DNA of 64,000 nt, taken from positions 1 through 64,000 of the forward strand of contig JALKBU010000051.1 of assembly GCA_023091735.1 (NCBI GenBank), written 5' to 3'. How positions within the stretch are numbered: position 1 is the stretch's first letter; each line of letters opens with the position of its first letter. This DNA is from Trichomonas tenax (lineage: Eukaryota; Parabasalia; Trichomonadida; Trichomonadidae). Made by a program: the position numbers and the translations under genes. The notes beneath the pieces are model-generated. The model searched no databases. It was not told where the DNA came from and saw only the letters and a program-made list of their open reading frames with translations. Below are positions 9,995 to 21,600 of the stretch, one piece after another.

Positions 9995-11041
9995 CTAATT
10001 TCTATTGATAGCTTCAACTGAATGAGCGAATTTCTTGATCATGAAACTTTGGAGATTCTTTGTTGATGATTCAAAGAAAGCCTTTGCGAAAGCGACTCTT
10101 TCTTCAGGCGACAGATCCTGGTAGTGAGTAGCAACAGATCTCTGCAGTGATTTGAAGTCAGCAATGACTTGCGGAACGAATGTCAATGGATTTGCAACAT
10201 CGACATTTTCTGAGTCTTCAGCGTCAAATAAATCTTGAGCATTTTCAAAATCATTGAGTCTAGACTCTGCTAGGGACTGCTCCGGATCAAAATCACTGTC
10301 ATTACGATCATTCAAGAGATCTTCCATATCTCCCATATCATGATCGACTTCGCGGATAACAAGCGACTTATATACTGACTGTGAGTCATTTGCAATTGAA
10401 ATATCCTGAAGTTTCGATGCGCGAATTGGATCTTTCAAACATTCTTCAATTTCATGTTGAACTTGGCTTCTTAAGCTTTCAGCATCCTGCACACTCTTTA
10501 CCAAAAGAGTTTTAAGGATAATTTTGACGTTTTGATCGGTATTTAGCAACTGTGAAACAATTTGTTCGCGTGTGATAACAATCTCTTCGGTATCATAGTT
10601 ATAAACATTGAGATACTTCATATAATCGATAAAAGCGGTTATGTAAACAAGTGCTGGCTTCAAATGATAAGGATGCGTGTCATCACGGATAATAATATTC
10701 CATCTTGCAATATAAAATGGAATAATCAAGTTGCAAATGTGAGCAACAGTGAAATTATCGAAGTTTGGCTTCTTATTTACATATGGTGTCGAACGAAATT
10801 CGTCCCATGTTTTATAACAAAGGAGCAAATTGTGATCTGCATCGTTATTCGGATCACTTGGTGCCGATTTTACTGTTTCGTAAAGGTTTTCTTGGTAAAT
10901 TATATAATCAATTGGATCTTTTTCTTGAATCTTTTGCATTTTATGACATGTGACATGAAAAGATTTTAAAACTTTCATCAAAATTTTTGATGTTTTTTTT
11001 TGCCATATGCTTTGGATATTATTCATTAATTTCACAATCAT
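9995..11041 (-). CDS. Unrecognised 348-residue acidic helical protein
   Basis: I do not recognise this protein. It has a basic N-terminus (residues 1-40), a mostly helical and aromatic-rich middle (about 45-200), then an acidic low-complexity stretch at about 232-285 rich in Asp, Glu, Asn and Ser, and a short amphipathic C-terminus. It has no signal peptide, membrane helix, Cys cluster or obvious catalytic motif. The long uninterrupted frame and ordinary codon use support a real gene. The start is uncertain: M1, M6 and M22 are all possible, and no copy of the recurrent promoter-like element lies nearby. Confidence 0.6.
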   Translation of the reverse strand: MIVKLMNNIQSIWQKKTSKILMKVLKSFHVTCHKMQKIQEKDPIDYIIYQENLYETVKSAPSDPNNDADHNLLLCYKTWDEFRSTPYVNKKPNFDNFTVAHICNLIIPFYIARWNIIIRDDTHPYHLKPALVYITAFIDYMKYLNVYNYDTEEIVITREQIVSQLLNTDQNVKIILKTLLVKSVQDAESLRSQVQHEIEECLKDPIRASKLQDISIANDSQSVYKSLVIREVDHDMGDMEDLLNDRNDSDFDPEQSLAESRLNDFENAQDLFDAEDSENVDVANPLTFVPQVIADFKSLQRSVATHYQDLSPEERVAFAKAFFESSTKNLQSFMIKKFAHSVEAINRN

Positions 11042-11792
11042 TAAAACAATAGCCTGACTTTGGGTTTAATATATTAGAGAAGCAGCAGTTTAGTTATATC
11101 AATCATCAACAATTGAAGATTGACATCATTCCTTCTTATTATTTAGATTTAGTGTATTAATGCACTCACCCATGCTGAAGAAGCATGCGATTTGACTTTC
11201 TAGTTGCTTTTCGTTGAAACCTCAGAGTTGTGCAATTCTCCATATCAAAAAATTGATTTCAACTTGCAATGAATTGATCATTTGGATTCGGTTGTTTGTA
11301 ATGATTGAAGCATCTATAGTTAGTGAATCTGAATGAGCAAACACATATGTTCTCATCCTTTCACAAGTCAATATTTTTCTCTTAAATATAATATTGCAAG
11401 TCTGGGATAATGACATATTGCTAAAGGCTTAGTAATTAATGCTAATCAATTTCTTTTCATTATACGATGTTCCACCTTAACATAACATTCTCACAATTGA
11501 ATCCAAATTTCATTTTTTTCCAAAAATTTTGATTTGACAATTTGACAAAAAATAAACATTTAATTTTTATTATAAAAATAGTATACACAACATAGATAAT
11601 AAATGAATAACTCACAAAAATAGAAAAATACGAATTAAATTCCTGACTTTCAACTACAAAATGAAAAATTTTATGATATAATTGTAAGATACATCAAATA
11701 GATGCCAAAAATCATGTTTATGGCCGCACTTTTTTGCAGTAAAAAATTCGAAACGATTATCGTCCTCACTTTTTCCCAAAAATATTTAATTT
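11042..11792. other. Divergent spacer upstream of coatomer delta
   Basis: These 750 AT-rich bases lie between two divergent genes. Boxes of the type TTTGACAATTTGACAAAA lie near 11,530, and TCACTTTTTCCC lies just upstream of the coatomer ATG. No gene or strong repeat is seen. Confidence 0.4.
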
Positions 11793-13331
11793 ATGATTCT
11801 CTCTGTTGCTATTATTAACAATTCCGGCAAAGCTCTTGTCGCGCGCCAGTTTTCTAAGGTCTCCAAGCCCCAAATCGTCAACCATCTCAGCGTTTTCCCA
11901 AAATTATTAACAAAAACATCACAATCTTACGTTGAATCCGCAAATATTCGCTATGTTTATCAAGAGATCGACAAGTTATACTTCGTTTTGATCACTTCGA
12001 AGGACTCGAATATTCTTGAGGACTTAGAACTTCTCCAAATGCTCACAGATTTAACAAGAGAAATTATTCCACAAATAGACGAAGCCACTGTTTTAGCACA
12101 CAACCTCGATTTAATCCTGGCGTATGACGAAGTTATTTTCGACGGCTATCGCCAGACAGTCTCAGTTAGCGAAGTTATGACTTTCCTAAGCATGGAATCC
12201 AAGGAAGAACTCATGTTCCTCAACGAGCGCCAGAAGAAGGAGGAAGATGCGAAGAAGCTCGCAATTGAAACGCAGAAAACCTTGGACAAACAAAAGAAAT
12301 CAAAGTCATTATCATCTTCCAACGCTTATGGATACAATCCTACTGCTGTCGGCAACACCGGAGGACAAGAGACTGCAATATTTACTCCGTTTTCTTCAGT
12401 CAATACCGTTGAAATCGAACCACGGGAAGAATTAAAGCCAAAGAGACAGCCAAGGACACTTCCTCAAGGCTCCAGAGGCATGGTTCTCGGAAAGACAAAG
12501 ACAGCTCACGACAGAGCAAAGCAGGTCATTCTCGAAGAAGGACTTACACAAACAGCGACAAAAGCACAGCCAGCAGCAGCTCCTGAACCAGTTGCAGTCA
12601 TTGCAAAGGGTTTGTTACTCACATTGAAGGAAAAACTCAAAGCTACATTCAATCGCGAAGGAAATGTTCGTAATATTGCACTTAAGGGCGAACTTTTCGC
12701 TCAGGGTACATCTCGTGGCAAGTACGCTATCCAGATGAACTGGGATGACAGGTTCACATCCATTCCAAGACAATTCATGAAGACAAAGCAAGTTATGTTC
12801 GATAATTCTAATCCTTCTGCAGAGAGCGCTTCTCTCCTCCACTGGAACCTACAGAAGACAAATTCTGATGAACTTCCATTCAAGTTGGACTGCTGGCCAA
12901 GAACAGAAGGCAATATCTCCAGAATTTCATTAGTATTTGAGACTTTGAGAGATGATGTCACTATTGGACAAGCAAAGATCAAAGTTAGACTTGATAAGCC
13001 AAGCCAGGCAACAATCACAGCTACAGAGGAGAACGGCGAAGTTGAGTGCTTCGATCGTGACCGTTACATAATTTGGACTACACCAGAAATGACAGCAGAC
13101 AACAACTCAGCAGAAATTGAGATTGCCGCTAAGCAGGATATTAGCGATTTCTTCGAGATCGAGGTTGAAATTGACACACCACATCTTTTATCACAGATCG
13201 ACGTTGCTAGCGTATACAAGTGCAACGAAGATGGCGAGCCAGATGAGAATTCTCCTGCTCAGTATGAAGTCCAGAAGCAGTTCACAAGCTCTGGAAGCGA
13301 TATTACAGTATTATACGATTTCAGTCAATAA
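11793..13331 (+). CDS. Coatomer subunit delta (COPI delta-COP)
   Basis: This 512-residue cytosolic coat protein belongs to COPI, which carries cargo from Golgi to ER. Residues 1-135 form the longin-like N-domain of the adaptor medium/small-chain family, starting MILSVAIINNSGKALVARQF and containing VYQEIDKLYFVLITSK. A charged linker follows (about 140-265), including a basic helix near 148-175. The mu-homology domain begins near 268 (LLLTLKEKLKATFNREG) and runs to the end, with the typical NPSAESASLLHWNLQ and DELPFKLDCWP blocks. Length matches yeast and animal delta-COP, and the start matches the family. Confidence 0.93.
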   Translation: MILSVAIINNSGKALVARQFSKVSKPQIVNHLSVFPKLLTKTSQSYVESANIRYVYQEIDKLYFVLITSKDSNILEDLELLQMLTDLTREIIPQIDEATVLAHNLDLILAYDEVIFDGYRQTVSVSEVMTFLSMESKEELMFLNERQKKEEDAKKLAIETQKTLDKQKKSKSLSSSNAYGYNPTAVGNTGGQETAIFTPFSSVNTVEIEPREELKPKRQPRTLPQGSRGMVLGKTKTAHDRAKQVILEEGLTQTATKAQPAAAPEPVAVIAKGLLLTLKEKLKATFNREGNVRNIALKGELFAQGTSRGKYAIQMNWDDRFTSIPRQFMKTKQVMFDNSNPSAESASLLHWNLQKTNSDELPFKLDCWPRTEGNISRISLVFETLRDDVTIGQAKIKVRLDKPSQATITATEENGEVECFDRDRYIIWTTPEMTADNNSAEIEIAAKQDISDFFEIEVEIDTPHLLSQIDVASVYKCNEDGEPDENSPAQYEVQKQFTSSGSDITVLYDFSQ

Positions 13332-13501
13332 ATAAACTTTTTATAATAATGATCATAACTAACTCTGCCTTTGATTGTGATGCTCTTGAATATAATCTCG
13401 CAATAGAAAATCTCAATTTCATCTTGCAAAATTATGCAAAAATTTACATGACATACCTGAAGTCTTTAGTAATTATTTTCATGAATTTGTAGGGATACAA
13501 A

Positions 13502-13555
13502 TCTGGAAGATAAAGTAGATTCTGGAAGATAAAAAATGGACTTCTGGAAATAAGA
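13502..13555. repeat. Short tandem repeat, unit about 20 bp
   Basis: Three imperfect units sharing TCTGGAAGATAA occur at about 13,503, 13,521 and 13,542, with period 19-21 bp. The third unit reads TCTGGAAATAAG. No function is evident. Confidence 0.6.
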
Positions 13556-16318
13556 AATTTAATTTTATAACATAAGCAAAAACATGAATTCTGTATTTGG
13601 ATCATAAGGTAATATAAATGCAGCTAAATTGAACGATGTAATGCTTGTTTTATATTTAATCAAAATAAATTGACCCAAAAAATTCTTTTATACAGATTCC
13701 AATGGCCCAAATTAAGCCAATATTTGTTGTATATTCATAAATAGGCTTGAATATGCTGTAGCAATGACTTAAGAAGGAAAGTTGAGAGTAAGTTTCGTTT
13801 GTTGGTTTCGCATGAATTATTTATGTTGCTTGGGAAATGGGGGCCCATGTATTGCTATGCATGATGTGACAATCGCGGTTTTCAAAATTTTTGGAATTGA
13901 TCGGTCAGAAACTGCTCATTTATTGGAAACGAAGTTTCAGATATGCTCAGCCATCATCAATGTGATCATGATAGAGGTCCTTCATATCATTATAATTTGT
14001 ATTCTTAACCCAAAAAATTAATGAAGTTTCCAATTTCTCATATGTGTGGACAGAAAAAATTGAAAACTTTTCATGTCACTATTGTTATTCTATGTGAATA
14101 GAGTAAAATATTAAAAAATCAATTTTCGATTTTATGCTATTTCCAGATTATCGGAAATCCCTCAATATCTTCCAATTGATATATGCATTCTTCACATAAC
14201 AAGGATCATATTTATCAACTTTTTGAATTATCTTCCAGACCAAATTTCCGGTAATTTTGGGGGCGGCCTGGACGGTTATTTTACATCAATATTGAATTTA
14301 AAATGATCGTTCAGGCTGTTCCTGTCCGAAGCTAAAGCAGGGGAATGCCGACGATTATTTTTAAACGTAATCTCATTGTAACTTGTTACGCCAACATTTT
14401 CTGCGGTAGCTCACCTAACATAAAATGATGGGCAGTAACTTTGCAGTCATATTACATACACTGCATGCAACAGTTTCACACATCACATTCCACAAATAAG
14501 ATATCTTCACAAAAAAATTGGATTGAGCACAAAACTCAATTCAAACCATAGCACTCGCATCATCAAATACTAAATGCACAAGTAAATACGAAACAATGTT
14601 CTAATAATTATATTTCGAAATTTAGATAACATGCATTTACACAGTATGAATACAATGATATTCATTGCTGGCTTGTATTTAGCCAGGATGATACATTTGT
14701 TCGATGTCATACTCGATATATAAAATCAAAAATTGATAAACGTACACTCATTTTGGCCATAAAGTTCAATTCTCTATCTAACGCGGCACACGCATGTATG
14801 CTATCAAAAGAAATTATACTATTCTGCATCTATTTCTCATATTTAATATGTTGCGATATCTGAAGTTTGTCTATAAGCAATTTAAATCATTTTACACGCG
14901 TTCCATGGTTTAGCCTTACATTGCTTTTGTATCTTTTGTATGAATAAAGCATAGTTTTCCATATTTTGTTATATGAAATATTTTCAATATTCACAAATAC
15001 TGTTATGAATGCAACCAATATACATATATGATCATAATTGTCGTTTTCTAGCATGCATAATTCATAAGAATTTATTAGGATTTCGTTATCTAGGAAGAAA
15101 TGAAAAAATAAAAACCTAATATATTCTTATTTTATTGGCATGTATATGTTATAATATGATTATATATACTACATCTCAGGTAGTTCCTATTATATAAATG
15201 TGTATACTACTGAATGCAACATTATCAAAAAAAACTAATTCTACTGCTATGTCAAAAAAATTTGCGCTCAGGACAGATGGAGTCACAACTCCCATTGTCA
15301 TTCGAACTGTCTTATGTCCTTGAAACGGCCTGAACAATTCGATATCTGGCCATAATGTTTTGTTATTTTCATCAGGAAATTGATTGTCATAGCCGAGATA
15401 TAAATCGTATTTGAAGAAATAAATGCAGAATGCAAGAAATAGTGTTCGCTTTTACTTTATATCACTCATTGTATGCACTCAAGCACAATGCAGTTATATT
15501 TAGCTTCATAATTACGAAGTAATTCAAATTAAATTCCTTTATTCGACGAATTTATCAGTTTAAATCCAATGAAACTCATTCCATTAAGATGAGAATGTGT
15601 TTTACATCATTTGCAGTACGATATATATCCAAAAATCTTTACTCGACCAAATATACGATATTTTTTTGCATTCGAGTGCTAAATTTGATATATCTTATGC
15701 CTGCATTAATGACTGCATCATTTCTTACGGAGCCGATGCATAATTTACATACGTTTTAAAATATTTGTGGTTATAAGCAACAGCAATACGTAATTGTGTT
15801 TTGGTTGTTAATGCTTAACTATTGCTACATCTGAAGTTCAAAGATCTTAATAAAAGTATTAGGAATATTTTATTTATAAATGTATACATTTGGATAAAGT
15901 TCTATTTCAGTTGATATTTAGGATTGTGTGCTCAGCTATAATTATTTTTAACACATTATTTATTTTATCGAAGCATAATCTATTTATGCGTATAAATTCA
16001 ATAATTAAAAAAAGCAAAAATTTAATAAACAATCAATATAAAATGATGAGGTGTTGAATGCCTTGAGTTATTATTCAATACGTGGGGAAAAAGTGAAGAA
16101 CGGGAAATCTTGAATTCACATTGAATTGCAAGCGAATAATGTCCGAACGATTAATCAATTATCTATCATCGTGACATTTTGTGCAAATTCTTATCAAATT
16201 CACTATGTTGATGCAAGCATTCATAATTAATGAAAAAATCAATAAGCATGGAGCATTAATTAATGCTTGTGAGTGATTGCCCGGAAAAATCAAAAGTGAC
16301 ATTTTTCGTCCACTCAGT

Positions 16319-16500
16319 AAATCCTCTCTCAGAGAAGAATACATTAAACAAAACCTCTCTCAGCGATTAATCGAATCGACAAATCCTCTATTGGCGAAGA
16401 ATACAATAGTAAATTCTCTCTTAACGATTAATCGAGTCAACAAAATTCTCTCTCAGCAAAGAATACAATAGTAAATTCTCTCTCAGCAATAATATGAGTG
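16319..16500. repeat. 61-bp tandem repeat, about three units
   Basis: Units begin at 16,319, 16,381 and 16,442. Each starts AAATCCTCT or AAAATTCTCT, then has (G/C)AAGAATACA, then a second CTCTC block. The first two end with the near-palindromic CGATTAATCGA. Each unit looks like two related half-units of about 30 bp. It lies in the gene desert and is non-coding. Confidence 0.7.
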
Positions 16501-16797
16501 AATTCACTTTTCATTCAATTTGCTCACTTTTCTGGAAGTTAATGGCAGGAAATTTCCAGAGAAAATGTGACAATCACAATGAAGATGGTGAAATTGCACG
16601 AAAACATAGTGCTCCTAAATCTATAACGATTTGCTGATTTAAAAACATGAGAACTCATGAATTTTTGTCCAGTAAACAATTTATTTGACAAAAAAACGGT
16701 AAAAAAAGAAGGTTATTTTATCTAGAAGATTGCAAAAGTGGAAATCAGGAAAATTCCAAAATATCTTACAAATTTGCATCCCTACAATTTGCAATAA

Positions 16798-16990
16798 TAC
16801 CCAGTTTTGCCATAGTTTGTTTAATTTGAGAAAAAGATCTCATTGATAAAGGATGGGAAGAATGTGTGTTTATTTATTATAATAAATGATTTAATCAGTG
16901 TAAGCAATCATGTCTAAATAATCAATGAATAGCAAGTCTTGATTAAGTTTTTCAAATGAATTTTGGTATAAATTGTAGCAAAACTGGGTA
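16798..16990. repeat. 13-bp perfect inverted repeat
   Basis: TACCCAGTTTTGC at 16,798-16,810 is the exact reverse complement of GCAAAACTGGGTA at 16,978-16,990. Similarity extends several bases outward on both sides. The spacing of about 167 bp fits a small decayed foldback element, but it is too short to name. Confidence 0.5.
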
Positions 16991-17051
16991 TAATTATGAA
17001 AGAGCTGTGGGCTAAAAATATATGAAAATTATCGTAATATATAAGATAATT

Positions 17052-18005
17052 TTACAATAACAATAAGAGATCATTCGCAGCTTGCTGCGGCTGAGCCTGA
17101 TGTGGCTGCGCTTTTCTCTGCGCGCGCAATTTTGCCATCTCGCCAAAGAATTCTTCATCTGCCATATCATCACCATATGTTCGAAGAGGGGTCCGACGCT
17201 TTTCTGGCTCGGGTTTTGCCTTCTGCTCCTGCAGTCTTGCGCTCTTCTCGTTCTGGACCTTTAGCATAGATTTTGAAAGAACTTGTGTATCGAATGATCC
17301 GTTTTTCTTGAATGTTTCGTACTGGATCAAGCAACATTTAGCGAACTCGAAGATCTTCGAACAATAAGAACGAAGCTTTGCAAAACTGAGTGTTTGAACA
17401 AGTTTTTCTGTTCTTCTCGAAATTTCGAGAACATTTATGCTTATTTCTTTCATCAATGGATCCTGAGGGCTTCCATTTTCCGCAAATGTCGTAATGAGAA
17501 GCTGAGAAAACATTTCTAAAATTTCGGCCGCGGAATCTAAATCAGTGAAGAACTTAATTTTGAGTTCATCGGTCAATTCTGGGACGAAGTAATACGAGCA
17601 CGATGTCTTTTGCCATTTATCGAAGTCATTATTTAAACAGTTTTCCTTGACACAGCATTCGACCCAAATTTTTGCGTTTTGATTAACGAAGTTTTGCAGC
17701 TGAGGTTCCTCTGAAATTTCCGGACTCGAGAGTTGTGATGTAAGTAATTTAGTCTGTAATCGAGATAATTGTGCTTTCTTTCCGTTTTTAAACAGAGCAT
17801 CGAGTAACATGAGAGAGTTGTACTTGAGCCCGATCGGATCCTTTTTCAGGTGTTTCACAAGCAATTCGAGAAAAACATCGAGAGAAGAAGTCTGCACTTC
17901 AACAGCGTTCACCAACCGCATTATCCCGGACCAGTCTGGATGGCCGGGTTGACCGATGATCGCCTTTCGAATCAGATTCTCGTGCACGACAACAAAGGCA
18001 TCCAT
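17052..18005 (-). CDS. VHS-domain trafficking protein
   Basis: This 317-residue protein probably acts in vesicle sorting. Residues 5-135 resemble a VHS domain of the TOM1/GGA/Hrs type, with the helix hallmark IGLKYNSLMLLDALFKNGKK followed by QLSRLQTKLLTSQLSSPE. A second helical segment at about 140-240 could be GAT-like. The tail (about 250-317) is low-complexity and charged, rich in Gln, Pro and Ala. It ends NDLLLLL, which resembles a clathrin-box or dileucine motif at the extreme C-terminus. An ENTH/ANTH assignment is less likely. A box reading AAAACGTGACAAATCG lies just upstream of the ATG. Confidence 0.65.
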   Translation of the reverse strand: MDAFVVVHENLIRKAIIGQPGHPDWSGIMRLVNAVEVQTSSLDVFLELLVKHLKKDPIGLKYNSLMLLDALFKNGKKAQLSRLQTKLLTSQLSSPEISEEPQLQNFVNQNAKIWVECCVKENCLNNDFDKWQKTSCSYYFVPELTDELKIKFFTDLDSAAEILEMFSQLLITTFAENGSPQDPLMKEISINVLEISRRTEKLVQTLSFAKLRSYCSKIFEFAKCCLIQYETFKKNGSFDTQVLSKSMLKVQNEKSARLQEQKAKPEPEKRRTPLRTYGDDMADEEFFGEMAKLRAQRKAQPHQAQPQQAANDLLLLL

Positions 18006-18623
18006 TACGATTTGTCACGTTTTGAAATTGTGAGAATTTTCCTTAAGCTATAAAACACAACTTTTCACTACTAAAGATTCATAATGTCTCTTTGCAACTT
18101 AAAGGTATTAATATATACATAGTCATTCATCCATTTACAATGAAAGATAAACTATTATCGATCTTTATATTGAATTACAACAATCAACTTTCTTCCTTGG
18201 ATAACAATTGTTTCTTACAAAAATCAAAGCAATTTCTTTCGGATACAGAAAATGAATTTGGAGACTATATATGCATCAGTAATACAAGAGATATGTTTAG
18301 TGTAAATCGAATGATAAACATTTAAAATATCAAAAAATTATATCATTGCTAAATATATCTTATATCTTATTAGATGCATCAAATATATAGATGAAATTAT
18401 GACTTTTACCTGGCTCTTCATTATGCATACTAGATAAAGTCAAATATTAATATAATTTCGAATAAATAAAATCTTAAACAGCAACAACATATATTTTGTC
18501 TATAAATAGGAATGCATTGGGCTGCGTGTGGGTATGGGAAGGTTATATGAAAAAAAATAATTTTACATTAATATTATAATTTAATAAAACAATATAAAAT
18601 GAATATAAATATATAAAATAATC
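18006..18623. other. Spacer between VHS gene and formin 3' end
   Basis: This 620-bp AT-rich stretch holds no supported gene. The open frame at about 18,092-18,325 begins with TTG and has no family features. The VHS promoter side has GTCACGTTTTG. Confidence 0.45.
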
Positions 18624-21600
18624 TTATTTTTCGCCTTCATTTGTTGAATCTACTGTCTTTTTATGATGTCTGTGACTGACTCTGCTCCTAACACTCATTT
18701 TGTCATCATTATTACTTGAAGCAGAAATCTTTTTTTGTGCAATGTTATTTGATGATGAACGTTTCTCTTGAACAATATTAGATGAGTTGGAGCCTTTCTC
18801 TGTCTTAGAGGATTTCTCTGTATTTGACTTCTTTTCTGTGTTATTGCTGATTTTCTCACTGCCAAAAGCGTTTGAAGATTTCTCAATCTTATTCCTTCTT
18901 TCAGCCATCTTCTTCTCAAGCTCAGATACCTTTGGAGAACTGACTTCCTCAACAGCATTTGCTTCAACCTTCTTCTTGAGTACAATGTTGCCTTTCTCCA
19001 TATTTGCGACGAGATTGTCGATGACGCCGCGTTCTGCACCTCCTGGAGCAACCGGTTTGGCATTTGCCTTCATCCTTGCGCGTTCTTCGGCCTTCTTGGC
19101 ACGTTCTGCTGCTTTCTGCGCAGCAAGTTCGCGTGCTTTGTTTTCTTCATCTGCATTTCTTAACGCTGTAAGAAGATTTGTGAATACTTCGAGGAATTCA
19201 TTCATCTTTGTATTTGCTGTATCTTCACCAAATCCTTTAACAACATCTGAGAAATCTGTTTCGATCTGATTGATCAAACTTGGTGGCTTCTCAAGCTTCT
19301 TCTCATTCGTCTCACGGAACTTGAGATACAAAGGATTAAGCATGTAACCATCTGCAACATATTTCTCGGCTTCATCCATAACTCTATCAAGTTTCTTGAA
19401 GCAATTATCGAGTTTGGCAAAGTTTAACTTGGCTGTATCAAAATCAACACCTAAGCACTTTGGAACGTTATTAAGTTCGTCACAAAATGTGATAACATCA
19501 AATGTTTCAGCAATGTAATTCAAGAATGTGTATCCCTTGCGAGACGTTCTGATATCTGGGAGCTTCGTGAAGAAGTCGAATTTGAAGCCATAGGCGCCAC
19601 CTCTCTGTGTACCACCATTGAGGAAGTTACCAATAGCTAATATGTAAGCGAGGAACTCTTTCAACTTCTTAGAGTTCTTCAGCTGTGAGAAGCCAGTTGA
19701 TAATATTGTCAAAGGAGTGAGAATATCCTTGTAGCTCTCGTAGAAAGTCATTCTCAAGTCAAGGAACTCGATGTGAGAAACATAGAGCTTGACCTTCATA
19801 ACTTCGAAGACGAACTGCTCATCAGTGCCAAGTAATGCCATATCACCTGTGTACTGCTTGACAGCCTTGTATTCATCATCGTTTGGAATTGTTGTCTTCA
19901 ATGATGCCATCAAATCTTCGTCAATAGCATCATCGAGATTTTTAACTTGCTGCACGATATCCCAAGCAGGACGACGAAGCCTCCCGAGCATGATGTTCAT
20001 TGCCTTAGCTCTATTAGGATCAAAGAGCTCAACAAACTTCGGCTTCTTCTTGCCAGTCTCAACCTTCTTCGCTTCGACTGCGCTGAAGAGTTCCATAAGG
20101 ATTTCCTTGTTGATCTTGACATTCTTGTCATCGATCTGCTTCCAAATCATGTTGACTGCTGCAGCATCAGGAACCTTCGTCCAGAACATAGCCCTGACCT
20201 TCTTCGCCGGAGCAGTGTTCAGCTTCTTAGGAACTCCGAAGAATGCACCTGGTGGCGGTGGCATTCCAGGGGGAGGAGGCAATGGAATTCCAGGAGGGGG
20301 TGGTGGGGGTGGGGGAACAACTGGTGGCAATGGCATGCTTCCTGGTGGCGGTGGGACACCTGGTGGTGAAGGAATCGATGCTGATGTCGGTACAGCTGCG
20401 TCATCTGGTGCATTTGCTGAAGGACCGGCCTCATTAACAGATGGAGTCGCTGATGGTGCTGTCTGTGCTTGCGGTGGTGGAGCAGCAAGTTTCTTTTGCG
20501 CTTCGACCAATAACTGCTTGAGCTTCTCAATTTGGCCCTTGAGATTTGTGTTTTCTTCTTTTAATCCTTCAATCTCTTTGTCCTTGGCTTCGACTTTCTC
20601 CTTGAGTACTTTGTTCTCTGTTAGCGATTGGATCTCTGACTCAGAGACGCGAACACCTGGTTGCGATTTTTCGATCTCAACAACTTCTGTTAGAGTCTTG
20701 CACTTTGCTGTGAGCTGTTGATTCTGTGTTTGGAGATTCCTGATCTCATCTTTGAACTTTTGGATGATTTTCTCGCACTGCTGCTTATATCCTTCAACAC
20801 CTTTTTTGTAAGCTTCGGCCTGATTCTTGTAAGCATTCGCTGTGTTTAAGACTTCCTTGGAATTCAACTCCATGACCTTCAGCTTCCTCTCATAGTCTCT
20901 TGCCTTCTTTGCTAAGTCTTTTGATTTCTTGACTTCCTGTTCTTTCGTTTTCATCGCGTTTCTCAAAGAGAATCTCAAACCATCAATCTGCTGATTTGCT
21001 GTCTTGAGCTTGTTCTCGTAATCAGCGATGATTTTCTGGACATCTCCTGAGCTTGTATCGACTGGTGTCGTTGGATCAACTGATTCGATATTTAATTTGC
21101 TTTCATCAACGATTTTTCCTGATGCTTCAGTGACAAGTTCCATAATCGGTTCATCAGTCATTTCATTATCAGGAAGGAATCGATATGTGGTGAAAATTTC
21201 TGTTGGTTCTGTTTCTACTTTGATTTGACGGAGTCTTATTGGTACTCTAATGTCTTTTGAGATGGCAATAGCCTGCAAAAGCTTCTGAATGTTTGTTCCT
21301 GAATTTTGGCATCTAATCACTGATAAAACGTTAAAGAAGAATGTCGATGTCTGTCTGAAGAGTTGTGTGTTTCTAATTCCAATATCAAACAATGATAAAG
21401 CAATGTTTGGAATTAAATAATTTGGATCGGACATATTATAAAGTTCTTTGATGAGTGTTTTGTTGTTGAATGGGTTGATAACCTTGAGCGAAAATGTTGT
21501 CCTTAATATTCTCATTTCCTCTTCGATTGATTCGATGAGTTCTTTTAAGTTCGGGAATTTTCCTTCAGGAATCTCCTTAAGACGTTGAAATAGACCACAA

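Larger units (their letters stand above)
13332..17051. other. 3.7-kb gene desert with repeats
   Basis: No convincing coding region is present on either strand: open stretches are short, start at non-ATG codons and have biased composition. I looked for tRNA T-arms and cloverleafs and saw none. The stretch holds a short tandem repeat at 13,502-13,555, a 61-bp tandem repeat at 16,319-16,500, a 13-bp perfect inverted repeat near its right end, and degenerate inverted copies of a TTGTAGGGATACAAAT-like sequence near 13,485 and 16,780. It may be the remains of an old mobile element, but no transposase trace was found. Confidence 0.5.

Noticed and set aside
13782..14021. 79-codon open frame in the first desert
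   Set aside because: It begins with TTG and has no family features, with stops in all related frames nearby.
19789..20721. 310-codon open frame antisense to the formin FH1/FH2 region
   Set aside because: It is the mirror of proline-rich and biased formin codons. Its Gly-rich stretch is the complement of polyproline.
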